Origin: Ramazzottius varieornatus
Lineage: Eukaryota > Tardigrada > Eutardigrada > Parachela > Ramazzottiidae
DNA: 64,000 bases
Direction of reading: 5' to 3'
NCBI GenBank assembly: GCA_001949185.1
Contig: BDGG01000002.1
Span: 5,074,448 to 5,138,447 of the forward strand
The notes beneath the pieces are model-generated. The model was not told the origin of the DNA. It saw only the letters and a program-made list of their open reading frames with translations, and did no database searches. Of the stretch, positions 23,453 to 35,700 are shown piece by piece (within the stretch, counting starts at the first letter, position 1; every line of letters begins with the position of its first letter). The translations under genes were made by a program, and so were the position numbers.

Positions 23453-25981
23453 TTAGAATACGTAATCTTGTGAAAGCGCATTCTCCTTGAACGTCTCATC
23501 AAAACGCATAACAAGATCATCACAGAGTTCTTCCGGCAGAAAAGCCGGGCTACCTCGCAGTTTCATATTGCGCTGCTGGAAGAAGCGAAAGACCGAGTAA
23601 AACAGAGTATCATCTTCGGACAACAATGCCGGCTCCAGAAACTTTCTAGGTGGCAGCTGAGCCTCCGTCACCGAGTACGACTGCAACAGACGAATGGCCG
23701 GAAGTATTTCAAATCTGGCCAGCAAAACTTCCACCCTCTCCTCCAACGAGTTACCAGTTCTCTGCAGCAGGCAATGCTATATCGAAAACTACGTTACCGT
23801 CAACGAGAATGAAATTTCTCCTACCTTCAACATGTCCAGTGCCATCTGGAAAGATGGCGGGAAGACCCCTTCTAACGACAGCAACAGACAAGCGAAGGGC
23901 TTCGAGTCCGCAAAAACGTGGTTATTCACCAGCATGTGTAGTACATGGTACATCTTGAACTGCACCAACGAGTTGACTATCAGTTCGTTAATATAGTATT
24001 GGGGGTCGAGCCGGAATGAAATGAGGGACTTGAGGTACTCGATCAAGACTCCGACGATGTAGCGCGGGTCGAGATTCGCGGCGTTCGTCATGGGCAAGAG
24101 CAAGTGGCGGTACACTTCGCTCTGGTCAAGGTACACTGTCGGCTGGACCTTCTCGTCCCCCAGTCTGGTCACTATGCTCTTCAGCTTGTCGTTCAACAAG
24201 TCGAAGATACGAACGACGGAGGCGTAGTCCTGTAATGTCACGAGATGAGCTGCTACGTGATGGACTAAGGCCGCTTTGGCTTCGGCACTCCGCCAAAGCA
24301 AGAACTCCACTCTTTGGACCATGTCCGGAATGTGTTGAGCTAGGATATCTATCTTGATCTCCAGCGCCCATAGGAAACCCAGCTTAGCATCGGCGATGAC
24401 GTTAGGAAGAAAGACCGCCCAGCTCGACGAGTACATCTCGTATGCAAACGATTCTCCCCCGACTGAAAACAAACATGTGGGTAGATACTGCATCTCAAAA
24501 CCATCCTGATCGGTAACCGAAACTACAATTTGATCTTCTGGTATTTTGGGTACGTACCGCTGATTTCATACGGTTCGATGGAGCAAGAAGCGACCGGAAA
24601 ATGAAGGCGAACCGCGTCGTTCCTTTTGTTGAGTTTTAGGTCGAAGATCTTCGACATCTTTGACTGCTGGTGGTGAACGACTATCTGCAAAGTTCGAGTA
24701 TTTTTCGAGCAGACGTTCCAGCACACGGACAGACTGACAAAAGATAGCAGCGAAATTTTACCAGTTTGTCGATTAAATGGACAGCGAACCGTCCATTGCA
24801 TTCCAGCAGAAGGACATCTGTAATACGGATCAGACCGTCTCGACCAATGTGGTATAGGACAACTTCAGCACCAGTGTTTAGCTTGGAAACCTGCTTGATG
24901 ATCAGCAGGTACATTTCGCCGTAAATCTGTGCCATTGCTGCGTCTCTTTCTAGGAGCTTCGCTGCTTGCGTCTACAAGAAAGAAATCCAGTTTCAATTAA
25001 ATTTCGTTTGGTATTTGTCTGCCATTGAGGGATTATTCATACGGGGTTGTTTGGCATGGGTCCTGTGTCCACATCAAACTTGACGAAGCGCTGGTACTGT
25101 CCTCCAGCTTTGAGGAGGAACAAGTTGAATACGTGGTTCAACGGACCTCCAGCCACCAAAAGATACGGCGCCGTGTGGACAAACCAGCTGACGGGCAGAC
25201 TGTAGGTCTTCAGGAGCTTCAGCAACTTCTTCTCCGGTCGAACCTGGTAGCTCTCCAGGCCATGTGTATCGGTCACCAGAACGATCTCAGATGGGTAGCC
25301 GCTGTCGACCCAGCAGAACCCAATTATCTTGGCAGAGCGAGCTCGACATGTTTGGGAGTACTCGACCAAGTCGACCACGCTACGATCCCGCACGAAGTTG
25401 ACAAACTCAACAGAAGTGTTGGATCGTTGGATGGCTAGGATGTTTAGACCTGGGGACAGCTTCATTGACAGTATGGGACCCTTATCGTCAATCATAAAGT
25501 CCCACGAGTGACCAGGAAGAAAACTGCGGACACTGACAGCACCCGCATAGCTGATGGATGGTTGATTGGGCAGCGTAAGTTGATTGAAGGAGCGGGAACC
25601 ACTGGACAGTGGCGCAGCCTGCAGGTTGATAGTAGAGGAGGAGCTCAGACGGGAAGGGCTGGGGCTAACTTGGGAACCAATCCTAATTGACGATCGACTG
25701 GCAGTCAGCGGGCTGACTGGTGAAGCGAGGCGGAGCAAGCTACCACGGCCTTCTAACGAAACGACGCTACGAGAACATTCCGCTTCGCTACTGGTGGATA
25801 CGGAGCGGACGCGAATCAAATCGTTGATTGGAATGTTGGCTACCGATGCTTTTTCTCGCACAACAAAAACTTGGCTTTGTGCATCGTCGTAAAATATGGA
25901 TGTATCTTTTCCAAGGGGTGAAAAACTGACTGGCTTGGGATGTAGCCGTAAGAAACTTGAAGCGCTGTCAGATAAAGCCAT
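23453..25981 (-). CDS. RMC1: RMC1, regulator of the MON1-CCZ1 Rab7 exchange factor
   Basis: Third subunit of the MON1-CCZ1 complex, which activates Rab7 on late endosomes and autophagosomes. Exons: 25981-25043, 24971-24762, 24684-24558, 24462-23825 and 23761-23453 (740 residues). Matches run the full length: SIFYDDAQSQVFVVREKA, MKLSPGLNILAIQRSNTSVE, ILGFCW-like IIGFCWVDSG, LLKLLKTYSLPVSWF, NTGAEVVLYHIGRDGLIR, MYSSSWAVFLPNVI, VYLDQSEVYRHLL, the Mic1 domain (FADSKPFACLLLSLEGVFPP), and RFFQQRNMKLRGSPAFLPEE near the end. An extra Ser/Arg-rich insert of roughly 90 residues (about residues 55-145) sits inside the first beta-propeller blades and is absent from vertebrate RMC1 (657 residues as I recall). 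The start matches the vertebrate N-terminus in position. Confidence 0.93.
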
Positions 25982-26558
25982 GTTTCGGTGATCAGGACTC
26001 TGGAGGGCTGCGAAAACAAATAACCGTTACCTCTTCATCCCCCTGCAGATAATGGAGGCGTACCACCGAACACTAGCTATCGAGCACCTGCTGGAAATCG
26101 TTCGATGAGCTCCTGAATATTCAGGCTTGAAGCAAAGATGCTCGAAAGACTTGGAAGAAAGCCAAGAAACTCTAGTGAACTGATTTAAATCAAATGTTTT
26201 CACAGCAGACTGAGCAGAACCCACAGAATCATCATAATCCTCGGGTCTTCCTGACGTCAAAAGTGTCGTCATCGCTTTGTGAAAATGATTACTTGATTCG
26301 AGATCGAGAGTTGATTGAATGGCCGACCGGAAACGTTTCCTTCAAGTTCGAGCATCGTTAATTCGTAATCGCATCAGTTGATAGTTCCGGGATCACTCCC
26401 ACGGGTACCGTGATTTATCCAGTTCTTTGTTGCAGGAAACCTTGAGACACGTATTGGGACCGACTCCGCTGGCAGAGGCTATAGGGTGTAGGCTGCGCGC
26501 TGCAGGCCCAGGCGGCCACATTAAGATCAGACCGATCGCTGTCACCATCAGGTCCATC
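25982..26558. other. Divergent promoter region RMC1 / MRPS30
   Basis: Two housekeeping genes start back to back here. An ATG-initiated minus-strand frame at 26027-26272 (MTTLLTSGRPEDYDDSVGS) has no recognisable homology and could be an upstream ORF or chance. A pyrimidine tract ending TTTGTTGCAG at about 26432 could be an acceptor of a non-coding MRPS30 leader exon. Confidence 0.4.
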
Positions 26559-28482
26559 ATGCGTCCAGGGCCTTTGTTCCGGAGAGTCGTGAATCGCTCA
26601 TGTCCGACCGTCATCTCCAACAGGACTTTCCAGTCTAGCAGCTTACGCAGCGGCAACCAGCGAACAACCGTCACCCCATACTATGATGGGAATGACTTTG
26701 TTCGAGACCGATCGCAGCTGATTCCTCGTTCTCTATATCACCAGCCGGAACACTGGACAGATGAACCGGAATATCCTGAGATTGTACCACCACGCAAAAC
26801 AAGAGCCTTTGTAAACTACGAGCGGCACAAAGAGGCCGAAAAAGTAGCCGCTATGCCGACCGTAAAGGAGAAGATGGCACACTTTGCATTCGGTCCACCC
26901 CTCGTCAATCCCTTGAAGGTCTATATCGCACGGCAAGCCAAACTGGACATTCGTCGATGGTACCAAATCTTTCAGCCATATGAGATTGAGGGCTTCCCTG
27001 TCAAGTACGACGCATTACCCTTCTACAAGCACATTACTCGAACTGCCGTCGTTGCTGACCAGTTACCCGCGGACTATTATGCTTATATTGAGGAGGCAGA
27101 GCTAAACGACATCGTCGACAAAGTGCGACAGACTGTTATCAACGCTATCCTGGCGGAAGGAAGGTAAAGACTTGTGAAGTTCGCAGCATCGTTTCGTACT
27201 TTGAGTTTACAGTCAGTTCCAATGAATGTTTCCTCTTACGCAGATATTACTCAAAGAACCTCGATCAGATTCCTGTAGAGGAGAGAGTGGTTGTGGTTCA
27301 AGCTCAAAATGTGATCGACGCGCTAGTCCGAGCGGTTAATCTGGCTGTCGGAAAAGACTTCCCGCATCTGCGTGAGATGCAACAAGACACGGACACACGA
27401 TGTGCTGCTTTTTGGAAACGCGGTGGATTTCTCCATGATGCACAGTTGAAAAGGAGGATTTACGATAAAGCAAGTGGCGAACTGATGCTACAATACATCG
27501 AGGAGGATAACATCTTCCGAAACTTCCGGCATGAGCTGCCTTTACCTGAGGTGGCGAAGAAACATAAACATAAACATACATGACACACATAAAACTTTCT
27601 TTCTTTTCAAATAGGTTCTCCCACGAGAGTCTTGCGTGCCGTCCGCCGCTACAGAACAAGCGGAAGGCAGACAGGTCGGATACAATCCAACGATATACGG
27701 ATTCCGTCCTGAGAAGTCGATACCCCATTGGATACCAGGTAAGCGACATCGAAAGTGGAACTCAAGTTATTCTACAGTATCAAGTGCTCTAGATTTAGCG
27801 TTCGGTTTCCGGCTCAGTTTTCATGAAAATTTCTTTCTGCAGGACACTGGTTTGGAGATCCATGTGAATTCAGTACGCTTAGCCTGGATGTCCCTAAGGC
27901 TTGGACAAGACAGTTAAGCGGTCAAGATGAAGCACAAGCATTCGAAAGCCTGGCTTGTAATGCCATCATGGCCAGTTTCGGACGTATCGTCGCTCAAGCC
28001 ATGTACTTAGGTATGCCAGCTATAGCTAGAAATGCCGAAGCGATTCTGGAATGCGTTAGAATGGCTGTATCTGTTGTTCAGGTTTCACTTTCCTGAACGA
28101 ACTTTCCTATCCGATCGTCACGCAGTCGATCATGACGAACGGACGAGACTGGATGTTCGCTACATACCAGGCCAACACCATAGCCTTGTGGAAGCCGGAT
28201 GAGGAGAACCCTTTCAACAATATGTGTTGGTTAACTCAACCGGTGAAGTTATTCGATCGTGTCGAGGGTAGTGAAGTGATCGGGTTTAATGATGAAGTCC
28301 TGAGACTGTTCATCAAGCAGTACCTGAAAGCTCCAGTTACAAGTACTAATTCAAACTTGAGACCGTACATCGAAAAGACTGAGAGATCTTACTGGAAGAA
28401 CGAGCATTCCCAGACACCTTTCTACCACAGACCAACTCGCAGGGATGGCAAACCAAGGCAACCTTTCAAGCCGGAAATTTGA
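26559..28482 (+). CDS. MRPS30: Mitochondrial ribosomal protein mL65 (MRPS30/PDCD9)
   Basis: Large-subunit mitoribosome protein. Exons 26559-27163, 27244-27550, 27615-27738, 27843-28010 and 28082-28482 (534 residues). The N-terminus MRPGPLFRRVVNRS is a good matrix-targeting signal, which decides the start at 26559. The C-terminal half matches human MRPS30 closely: IVAQAMYLGFTFLNEL, YPIVTQSIMTNGRDWMFATY, QANTIALW, FNNMCWLTQPVKLFD and VIGFNDEVLRLFIKQYL against the family's QAMYQGFW, QAVITDGKYF, NICWGTQSKPLYE and VKGFNDDVLLQIVHFLL. Its role is structural; no catalytic residues are expected. MRPL37 is a distant relative, but the GFND block fits MRPS30. Confidence 0.92.
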
Positions 28483-28690
28483 GTTTCTTCTTTTACTGTA
28501 TAAATTCTTCGGTGTTTAGCATATTATCCAGAATATTTTCCTAAAAGCTGATGATGTAATAAGGTCGAATAAACTCTTCGGAGTGAAATGGGAAAGTCTT
28601 CTGAAAGGTTGTGCAGTGAGCTACGGTGTGAACAAAGTGAGGTAACTTATTGGTTTAACAAGAGATTCATGAGATTTGGACGGAAGTTAA

Positions 28691-31505
28691 TTAGACTTTG
28701 AAAGGAGCATCGTCTTCTATCAAAATATCACCGGCTGAACGGAGCCTTCGCGAATCTTTGGCTCGTTGGAAAGCTTGTTTTGATCGTTGTCTTGTGGCCA
28801 TCTGATGCATTTGAGCTTCGAGGACTTCCAGGTCTAAGGTGAGCAAACGGAAGGCAGTGCTGTAGTTTTGGGTAAATTTCGTCATGTGTTGTTCCAGAAT
28901 CTCCAGGCTGTTCTCGCTCTGGTTAGCAATTTCCGCAAAGTTCCGGTTCAAACGTTTGGACTGAACCGCTGCTTCCTCGTCTATCAGTTTGTCTCGTTGG
29001 AGAATCTGCTGTGCCCGTTCGAGCAGGCTTGTTTGGACAGCCGGATACTCCTGCAGCATATCAACAAGCTGACTCGCAGATAAAAATGGGCTTGGTTCAT
29101 TAGACGCAGTTCACCTTTAACGAGTCCCATAGGTCCTCCTTGGACAAGGAAAACAGATCAGCATAGCCCACCGCGCGAACGTTTGCCGTCCGCCGATTGC
29201 CATTTTTGGAACCGGGAACGTTGAGGATGCTGAGTTCGCCGAAGACAGTTCCTGCGCCAAGAGTAGCGAACACTTTGGTTCCATCGTCGCTGACCACGTT
29301 CAACTTGCCTCTCTTCACGACGTACATCTGCCGACCGATGTCGCCTTTCCGACAAATGTAATCATCTGGACTGAATGGCTGCAGGCATGAAAGAGATATC
29401 AGTACAGATGGCGAGGTCTTATCGTTAGCTTACAGCTATTACATGTGTAGTAATCACGGAGAAGACACCCATGTACCTGGAATCTTAGTTTGAGCACTAG
29501 TTCCTCCAGAAATTGCTCGTCAAGTTCGTGGAACAACTTCACTTGTTTGAGCACGCTGATATGGACAAAGCGAGCAATCTCCATTCGCAGTTTCTCCGGA
29601 AGTAACGTGAGCACGGACTCTTCGTCCAGGTCTTGCTTGGTCGACCAGATGTAATTGAACCACCGGGTGACCCGAGAATCCATATCAGCTCCCACCTGAA
29701 AAAAGCGGGGATTACCACCGTTTGGTTCTCTGTGGGGGAAAAACCATCCAAAAGAATTTTCGTCCTTTAAATTTTGCCTGTTGGCTGTTTTGAGTTCTTG
29801 ATTGATTAAGTATTGAGAGATTCAATCTGCGACATCGATTAAAGCCATTTTTAACTGTCTTACTTTGTGGACTTGTAAGTAGCCTTTCACGCCCTCTTCT
29901 TTCGACCGAAAGATGTCACGCTTTTTGTTGATGTCCAAGATCATCCGACTTATCCGCGCCACAATGGTGGCAAAGACCAACATACCCACCAGGATGACAG
30001 CACAATGAAAAATATGCTCGGCGGTGGTGGTGGGGTTGTTCATGTTGGGAAGAATGGAGGTGAGCATCATGGCAGACCAGTAAGTGCAGAAGCTCCATTT
30101 CTGCCAGAGGGTATCCTGCTGGTGATCGGTTGTGTTGGTGCGCCAGCGGGCGGTCGCCGGGTAGACCCATACGTCAGATCCTATGCCAATTTGTGCGCTG
30201 ATGAAGTAGTACAAGCAGCCGTTGATGTGCGTCAGGATGGCAAGGATCGCGATCTGCAAGAGGAAGAATATAATGGCATGACGGTGTAAACGTCAGAAGG
30301 ACACGAGCGATGATTAGGAGGGAAGGCAAAGTGAAGTGTGCATGTAACATGCGACGAATCCCTTTTTGCCTCATAGCAATTGTGAGGGATGTGCAAGTAC
30401 CGAAAGTACGGAAGGATCGTGTTGTTGAGTGCTCTTGAAAAATCAATTTAAATTGACGATCGATCGAATAAACGTCCGATATAAAACGGCATACGTACCA
30501 GCACGCCGATGCGGATCAGGATAGGCGAGGAACTTCGGGTCTCCGCACGATAAATAAACTCGGAAAGACGGTGCATTCGGAACAATCGGTTGATCCGAAC
30601 AATGGGATATGGGACTCGATATCCAGTGAAGATGAAACAGATGTCGGTTGGGAGAAGACTGAGGATGTCGAGCTTTGTTTTGGAGCTGGTTCTGTACTTG
30701 TGCCATAGCCTTCGGGGTTCCCTGAGCACAATGCCATTCTCCAAAAAACCTAAAAGAAAAATCTATCGTCAACTATACCTTTAGATATCTTTATTTGCGA
30801 TGTTATCACAACCGGTTTGCCGTAGAGAATTTCGGAGGAAGGCACAATGGGCTGTTGCGAGAAATACTTTACCTGATAGAAAGCTGGCCACCATATCGCA
30901 AACGTAAATGAAATCACAGGTATAATCCAGGACGGTAAACGTCGTTCGAAAGCCACAGTCGTCCTCCAACTGTTCATAGACAGCGCGAGGAAATATCAAC
31001 AGAAGGTTGTAGATGACAGCCAGAGATATCACAGCTAGCCAACGATAATTCCATTTGGACCAGGGTTTCAAGACCCATTTCGGGTTGAATCTGCAAAGTC
31101 CGAAACAAGAACTCTACAGTTTCATAGTTGTCGAGTAGAGTGCAGTTCAGTCCGGATTCAATCACATTGCTCGGACAGATTAAGGATTGCTGACCTCAGC
31201 CCATATTTCAGTGCGTAAGGATCGTTGACCACTGGCTCCGCATATTCAAGATTAGCGAGCTCTTCTGCGGCAACTGGATCCACCGAAACCGAAACGCTCT
31301 CCGGTCCACTATCATTGACCCGCCTTCGATTTCTTCTTGGATTTGAACTCTGTAAAAAAGCTCGTATTTGGACATTTTGGATGTACAGGTTTGTTTTTGA
31401 GATTGAGCGTACCTGGAATAACCGTATAGCCCAGGCAAGTCCATAGAATGAAAGTCGTCCGGACCGGAAAAGTCTCGAAACGCGGAAAGATCCTGGCTTC
31501 GTCAT
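28691..31505 (-). CDS. Cyclic nucleotide-gated channel subunit, CNGA-like (copy 1), noncanonical pore
   Basis: Six-span channel subunit gated by cAMP/cGMP. Exons: 31505-31413, 31349-31195, 31090-30873, 30749-30499, 30253-29864, 29695-29477, 29378-29115 and 29050-28691 (649 residues). Order: S1 ([17 protein letters not shown]), S2, S3 ([18 protein letters not shown]), S4/S5 region ([14 protein letters not shown]), S5 ([20 protein letters not shown]), a short turret of about 30 residues, pore helix and filter ([20 protein letters not shown]), S6 ([17 protein letters not shown]), C-linker ([19 protein letters not shown]), a CNBD with intact FGELSIL and NRRTAN, and a C-terminal coiled coil. The usual TIGETPPP filter is absent. 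It forms a tandem pair with the gene at 32731-37186; the 251-nt and 219-nt exons are identical in length. Confidence 0.9.
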
Positions 31506-32730
31506 AAGCTCCACGGAATTTGTAGCCGTTGAGAGAGAGAAACAATCAACCGCATTTTCGGAGTACTTACTTACTACTTTACATTCGTGCGCAACCTGCT
31601 AGATCCTCACCTTGTTTGAAATCAAGGCGCAAACAAACTACTGGAGTCACTAAGGGCGAAAGCAACCGAGAACCTTCGGGGCACCTGTGTGGTTCCGCAT
31701 CAGCGCATGCCTATCATGTCTGCTCTTTCCGAGACTGCAGGCTGGTGAACAGAGGATGATTGATCATGATGCCATCCCGTAATCAGCTTGACGAGTGAGA
31801 CCTCAGTGGTAAGCTGCAGCAGACACATGGGTCGCCGTGTCGAACTTGTAGAGTTTTATTGATTTGCAATGTTCAGGATATGTTGAAGTCGGTAACAGCT
31901 TTCAGGCCATGTTAGCTTACGTCGTAGGTAAACAGGCATCCATGTTCTGCAGAATTGATCGAATTGCGCTAAAGGTAATCTACCGGGCATCGACGTAATA
32001 ATGGCCTGTGGGTGAGGGCCGGGCATTAGGTGGGTTCTCCGCGCATCGAGCGGGATTCCCACTCCTCGAGCAACAGCATATGCTGAAACCGTGGTACTTC
32101 AAGGACCTGGTACCAGTGCAGAATGTCATGACCTTTTGATGTGGTCCGAAGCGTAATACTGATAACGTTGCATCATCCTCGAGTGCGTATCTTGTGAGCT
32201 CAGGCTCCGGTTAGATGACGGAACCTCGAGATACTATCATTAGTATCCAGCGAATGCACACTTTCAGAGTACTTATGCCTTGGGACTTTGGAGTCGTCAT
32301 CAGATATGGAACGTCGGCAAATGAACTGAAGAACATCGTCACTACCAGTGGTGCACGTCTGCACTACTGCTGCTAAGCGGAATTGTGCGGGATTTGGCAA
32401 ACAGATACGACCATTGCGTTAAAACCACTTGCCGACGTCCCAAACAATACTGTATCTCATTTGTGAAGTTGTTTGGCTCGTTTGGTACAGAATATGTCGG
32501 CAGGATTTTCGAAATTTTTTTTATCAGCAACAAGGTGGTTATGACGAACCCATCCATGGTGTAGACGGGATGATATGCACGAGCAACACATGTAGCAAAT
32601 ATAACAAGCAAAATAGCGAAGTTTGAACGAAAGCTTTGTCGGTCCAATATCCAGCTGAACATCAATGGAAGGCATACGAAAAGGACAGAATGTCTGTAGT
32701 TCATCATGCAATGAAGGGAATATGATTATT
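31506..32730. other. Spacer between the two CNG genes
   Basis: It lies between the start of CNG copy 1 and the end of CNG copy 2, so it should contain the copy 1 promoter and the copy 2 3' UTR. An ATG-initiated 121-residue minus-strand frame at 32342-32707 has a hydrophobic N-terminus (SVLFVCLPLMFSWIL) but starts 24 bases after the copy 2 stop, and I treat it as 3' UTR. No repeat was recognised. Confidence 0.4.
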
Positions 32731-35700
32731 TCAGCTCTGCATTAAAATGGCTTTGGGAGGAACAATGCCCTTGTAACTAGCCATCAGATTGGCCAGTCTT
32801 TCAGCGAGCTTCCTGTTGATCTCGACATCTTCCTTGGCATATATCTCCAGTCTGGCAGTGATAATATCCAGACTTTCCTCAAGCTTGTCAGCAACGGCCT
32901 CAAAGTTCCTCTGTCGCCGAGCTTGCTCTCGCGCGACTTCCTCATTGATGAGGTTATCCTTCTGCAGAATCTTCCGGGCCTTTTCCATTAACAAATCTTT
33001 CACCTCCGGATACTCAGCAAGACAGGCATCAAAATCCTCTTTTGAAAGACTGAACAAATCAGCGTAGCCGACAGATCTTACTGTCACTGTGCGTCGATTC
33101 CCGTTCACGCTACCGGGAACGTTCAGAAGACTCAGTTCGCCGAAGACTACACCGGCTTTCAACGTGACAATGACTTTTTCTCCATCAGCTGCTATCACGT
33201 TCAGCAGCCCACGCCGCACCACGTAAATCTCTCTTCCGATATCACCACGCCTACATACGTAGTCTCCGGGACAAAAAGCCTATAATAAATGACAAGCATC
33301 TTTGGTTGATTGAAAGCTAATTAGATAATCGTTAAACACATAATCACTTGTACAACATATTCACTGCATGTAGTAACCAATGTAATGACCATTTTACCTG
33401 GGGCTTCAGTTTTTCAGCAAGTTCTAGCAAGAACTGTTCTTCGATGCCTTGGAAGATCGGCACTTTTTTCAGGACGTCGAGATGGACATGCTTGGCGATC
33501 TCCATCCGTAGTTTTTCCGGTAAGATCATCAGTACGGAGTCTTCATCCAGAGACCCGTTGTTCGCCCAGATGTAGTCGAACCACTTCACGACCCGCGCTT
33601 CCATTTCTTTCCCCACCTAAAAGTTGCCGCAAATTACGTATCTATCTTTTCGGAGAAAAAAGAAGAATATATTATCATGACTCGATTCTGCTTACTCTTC
33701 GCATGCTAATGTATTGACGAACAGAGTCCAGATGTTCCTTAAAGTCGTCCGACTTCTTGTTAATACTCTCAATGATACCGTCGACCTCACCGACAATGGT
33801 GGCGAACATGAGGATACCCAGAAAGGCGTCGGCCAGATGGAAAACGAACTGGATGGTACTTGTCGGGTTGGCAAGCTCGTAGGGCTTGGACGTCATCATC
33901 TTGACGGACCAGTACATGCAGTAAGAGTATTTCTTGTACAGAGTGTCGTTGATGAACTCGGCACTCAACTTGATCGGCTTGTGGTGGCCTCCAGCCCCTG
34001 CGCCAGCAGCGTGCTCGTCGCCGCCACCCTCACCATGCTCGCCTCCGCCTACTCCATGTCCACCACCAGAACCATGTCCCGAGTCTTCACCGTGTCCGGA
34101 AGAGCCATGCCCATCCGAAGAATGATGAGAATCTCCGTGCCCTTCCGCAGTACCATGGGCTGATGAGGAACCATGCCCATGGTCGCCGTCACTTCCGGCA
34201 TGGCTGGAGGAATTTCCGTGATCTGACGCAGTTGCGTGCGATCCATGCGAGCCTGCCAGCAAAGTACTGAATATCAGTCACCATTGACCCAGGCGAAATA
34301 ATATCGGATTTTGTACGGCAATCTCGAAAAGTATAAAATCTTAAGAACGAGCCAAGGCTCTTTCGGACAAAGTCCGAAAAATTTGCAAGCGGGTACCTTC
34401 GTGGGGTGCACTGTTGGTTCCATGAGCGTCGTCGATCGAGGCTCCGTGTTCAGTACCATGCAAACCTGAAGAAGAACTTGCATGGCCTGCCGAAGAACCG
34501 TGGCCTCCATGGCTGTCCACGTTGTGGTCCGCGGTATGGTCACCACTATGATCTAACGTCTGGTTGATGTGATCAGAAGTGTGGTCTTCATCCATCATGG
34601 CGATATCGTTCGAGTCGCTCCGTCCCCGCCCGTCATCATTATCCGTCACAGGACGTTCAGTGGCGACGTTGCGACCGGAAGTCGGCGTGCGTGGTAACTG
34701 AGACTGATAACTGCGGCTGTTGCCAGCTGTGCTGGACAAACTAGGGCTTCCGTTGGGATACCTGACTCCCCCACCAACAGGCTGACCTACCCACTGCGAC
34801 GGATCTTCATGTTGTCGTTTTATCCTCCGTATACTCATGCCGACATCTCGACGAGCTCTTCGCCCCGTCTTAGCTTTCTTACTTCCACCCGCATTGTCCT
34901 GCAGATCAGCTTCGTCTGGAGAGTTATGGTGTCCTCTGGGCGAGTGTGAGTTGCTCAGGTCCACCAGTGTCGAACCGTGGGATTCTGCTTTGTCTAACGA
35001 GCCTCCCGAAGGAAAGATTTCGGTACCGTTACCGGATATCAGACCCCCTGTACCATTGACGCGGTCTCCTCCACCGTGGGTGGCAATTAAATCAAATGTG
35101 CCGTTGTTATCATGGGTGAAAATACTGTGTGATAAGTCATCTTCGGTATGGTTCCCTCCATCTGGACCGTGAGTGGAATGCTCCCCATGTCCTTCACCGT
35201 GGTGACCTTCGAGATACCGCCAGCCTGCGCGTCCCGGATACGCCCATCGATCCAGGCCGATTCCCACCAGCGAACTCACAAAGTAGTACACGCAGGCGTT
35301 GAGGTGGACGACCACTATCATGGTCAAAATCTGTAAAGCGGCAACAAATTAGCATCGAATTAAAATGGAGCGCGTGCAAGTGAAATGAACCAGGTCGTTT
35401 TCCCAAGTCGCGCACGCGCCCAGTTGATGCAACGGAGACGGGTGCCACTCGATATAACGATATGGCTCGGTTCAGCTGCCCTCGTCCCCCATGAAATGCT
35501 CCGATTTAAAGACTGATTCGATGAAAATTGGAATGAAGTAGAAAAGAATATATTAATGAGCTCCAATCATGGATCTCTGGGCAAAAAAGTGGGTTATCGG
35601 CGGCCCAATTTGCGGAACAACGGTCAACAGTCGGTAGTCAAATTGTTCAGGAACCGGGTTTTAAGTTTTGGGACCCCGAGGGAAAAGTTAAACTACTGAG

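Noticed and set aside
27555-27585. Short ACATAA repeat in an MRPS30 intron
   Set aside because: Only a few imperfect units; ordinary intronic simple sequence.
32342-32707. 121-residue minus-strand ORF with hydrophobic N-terminus right after CNG copy 2
   Set aside because: It begins 24 bases after the channel stop on the same strand, has no splice context or recognisable homology, and is best explained as 3' UTR.
35148-35336. ORFs on the opposite strand of the His-rich turret, also at 33714-34163 and 34837-35172
   Set aside because: They are antisense shadows of a repetitive GC-rich coding sequence; the sense frame joins perfectly to channel domains.
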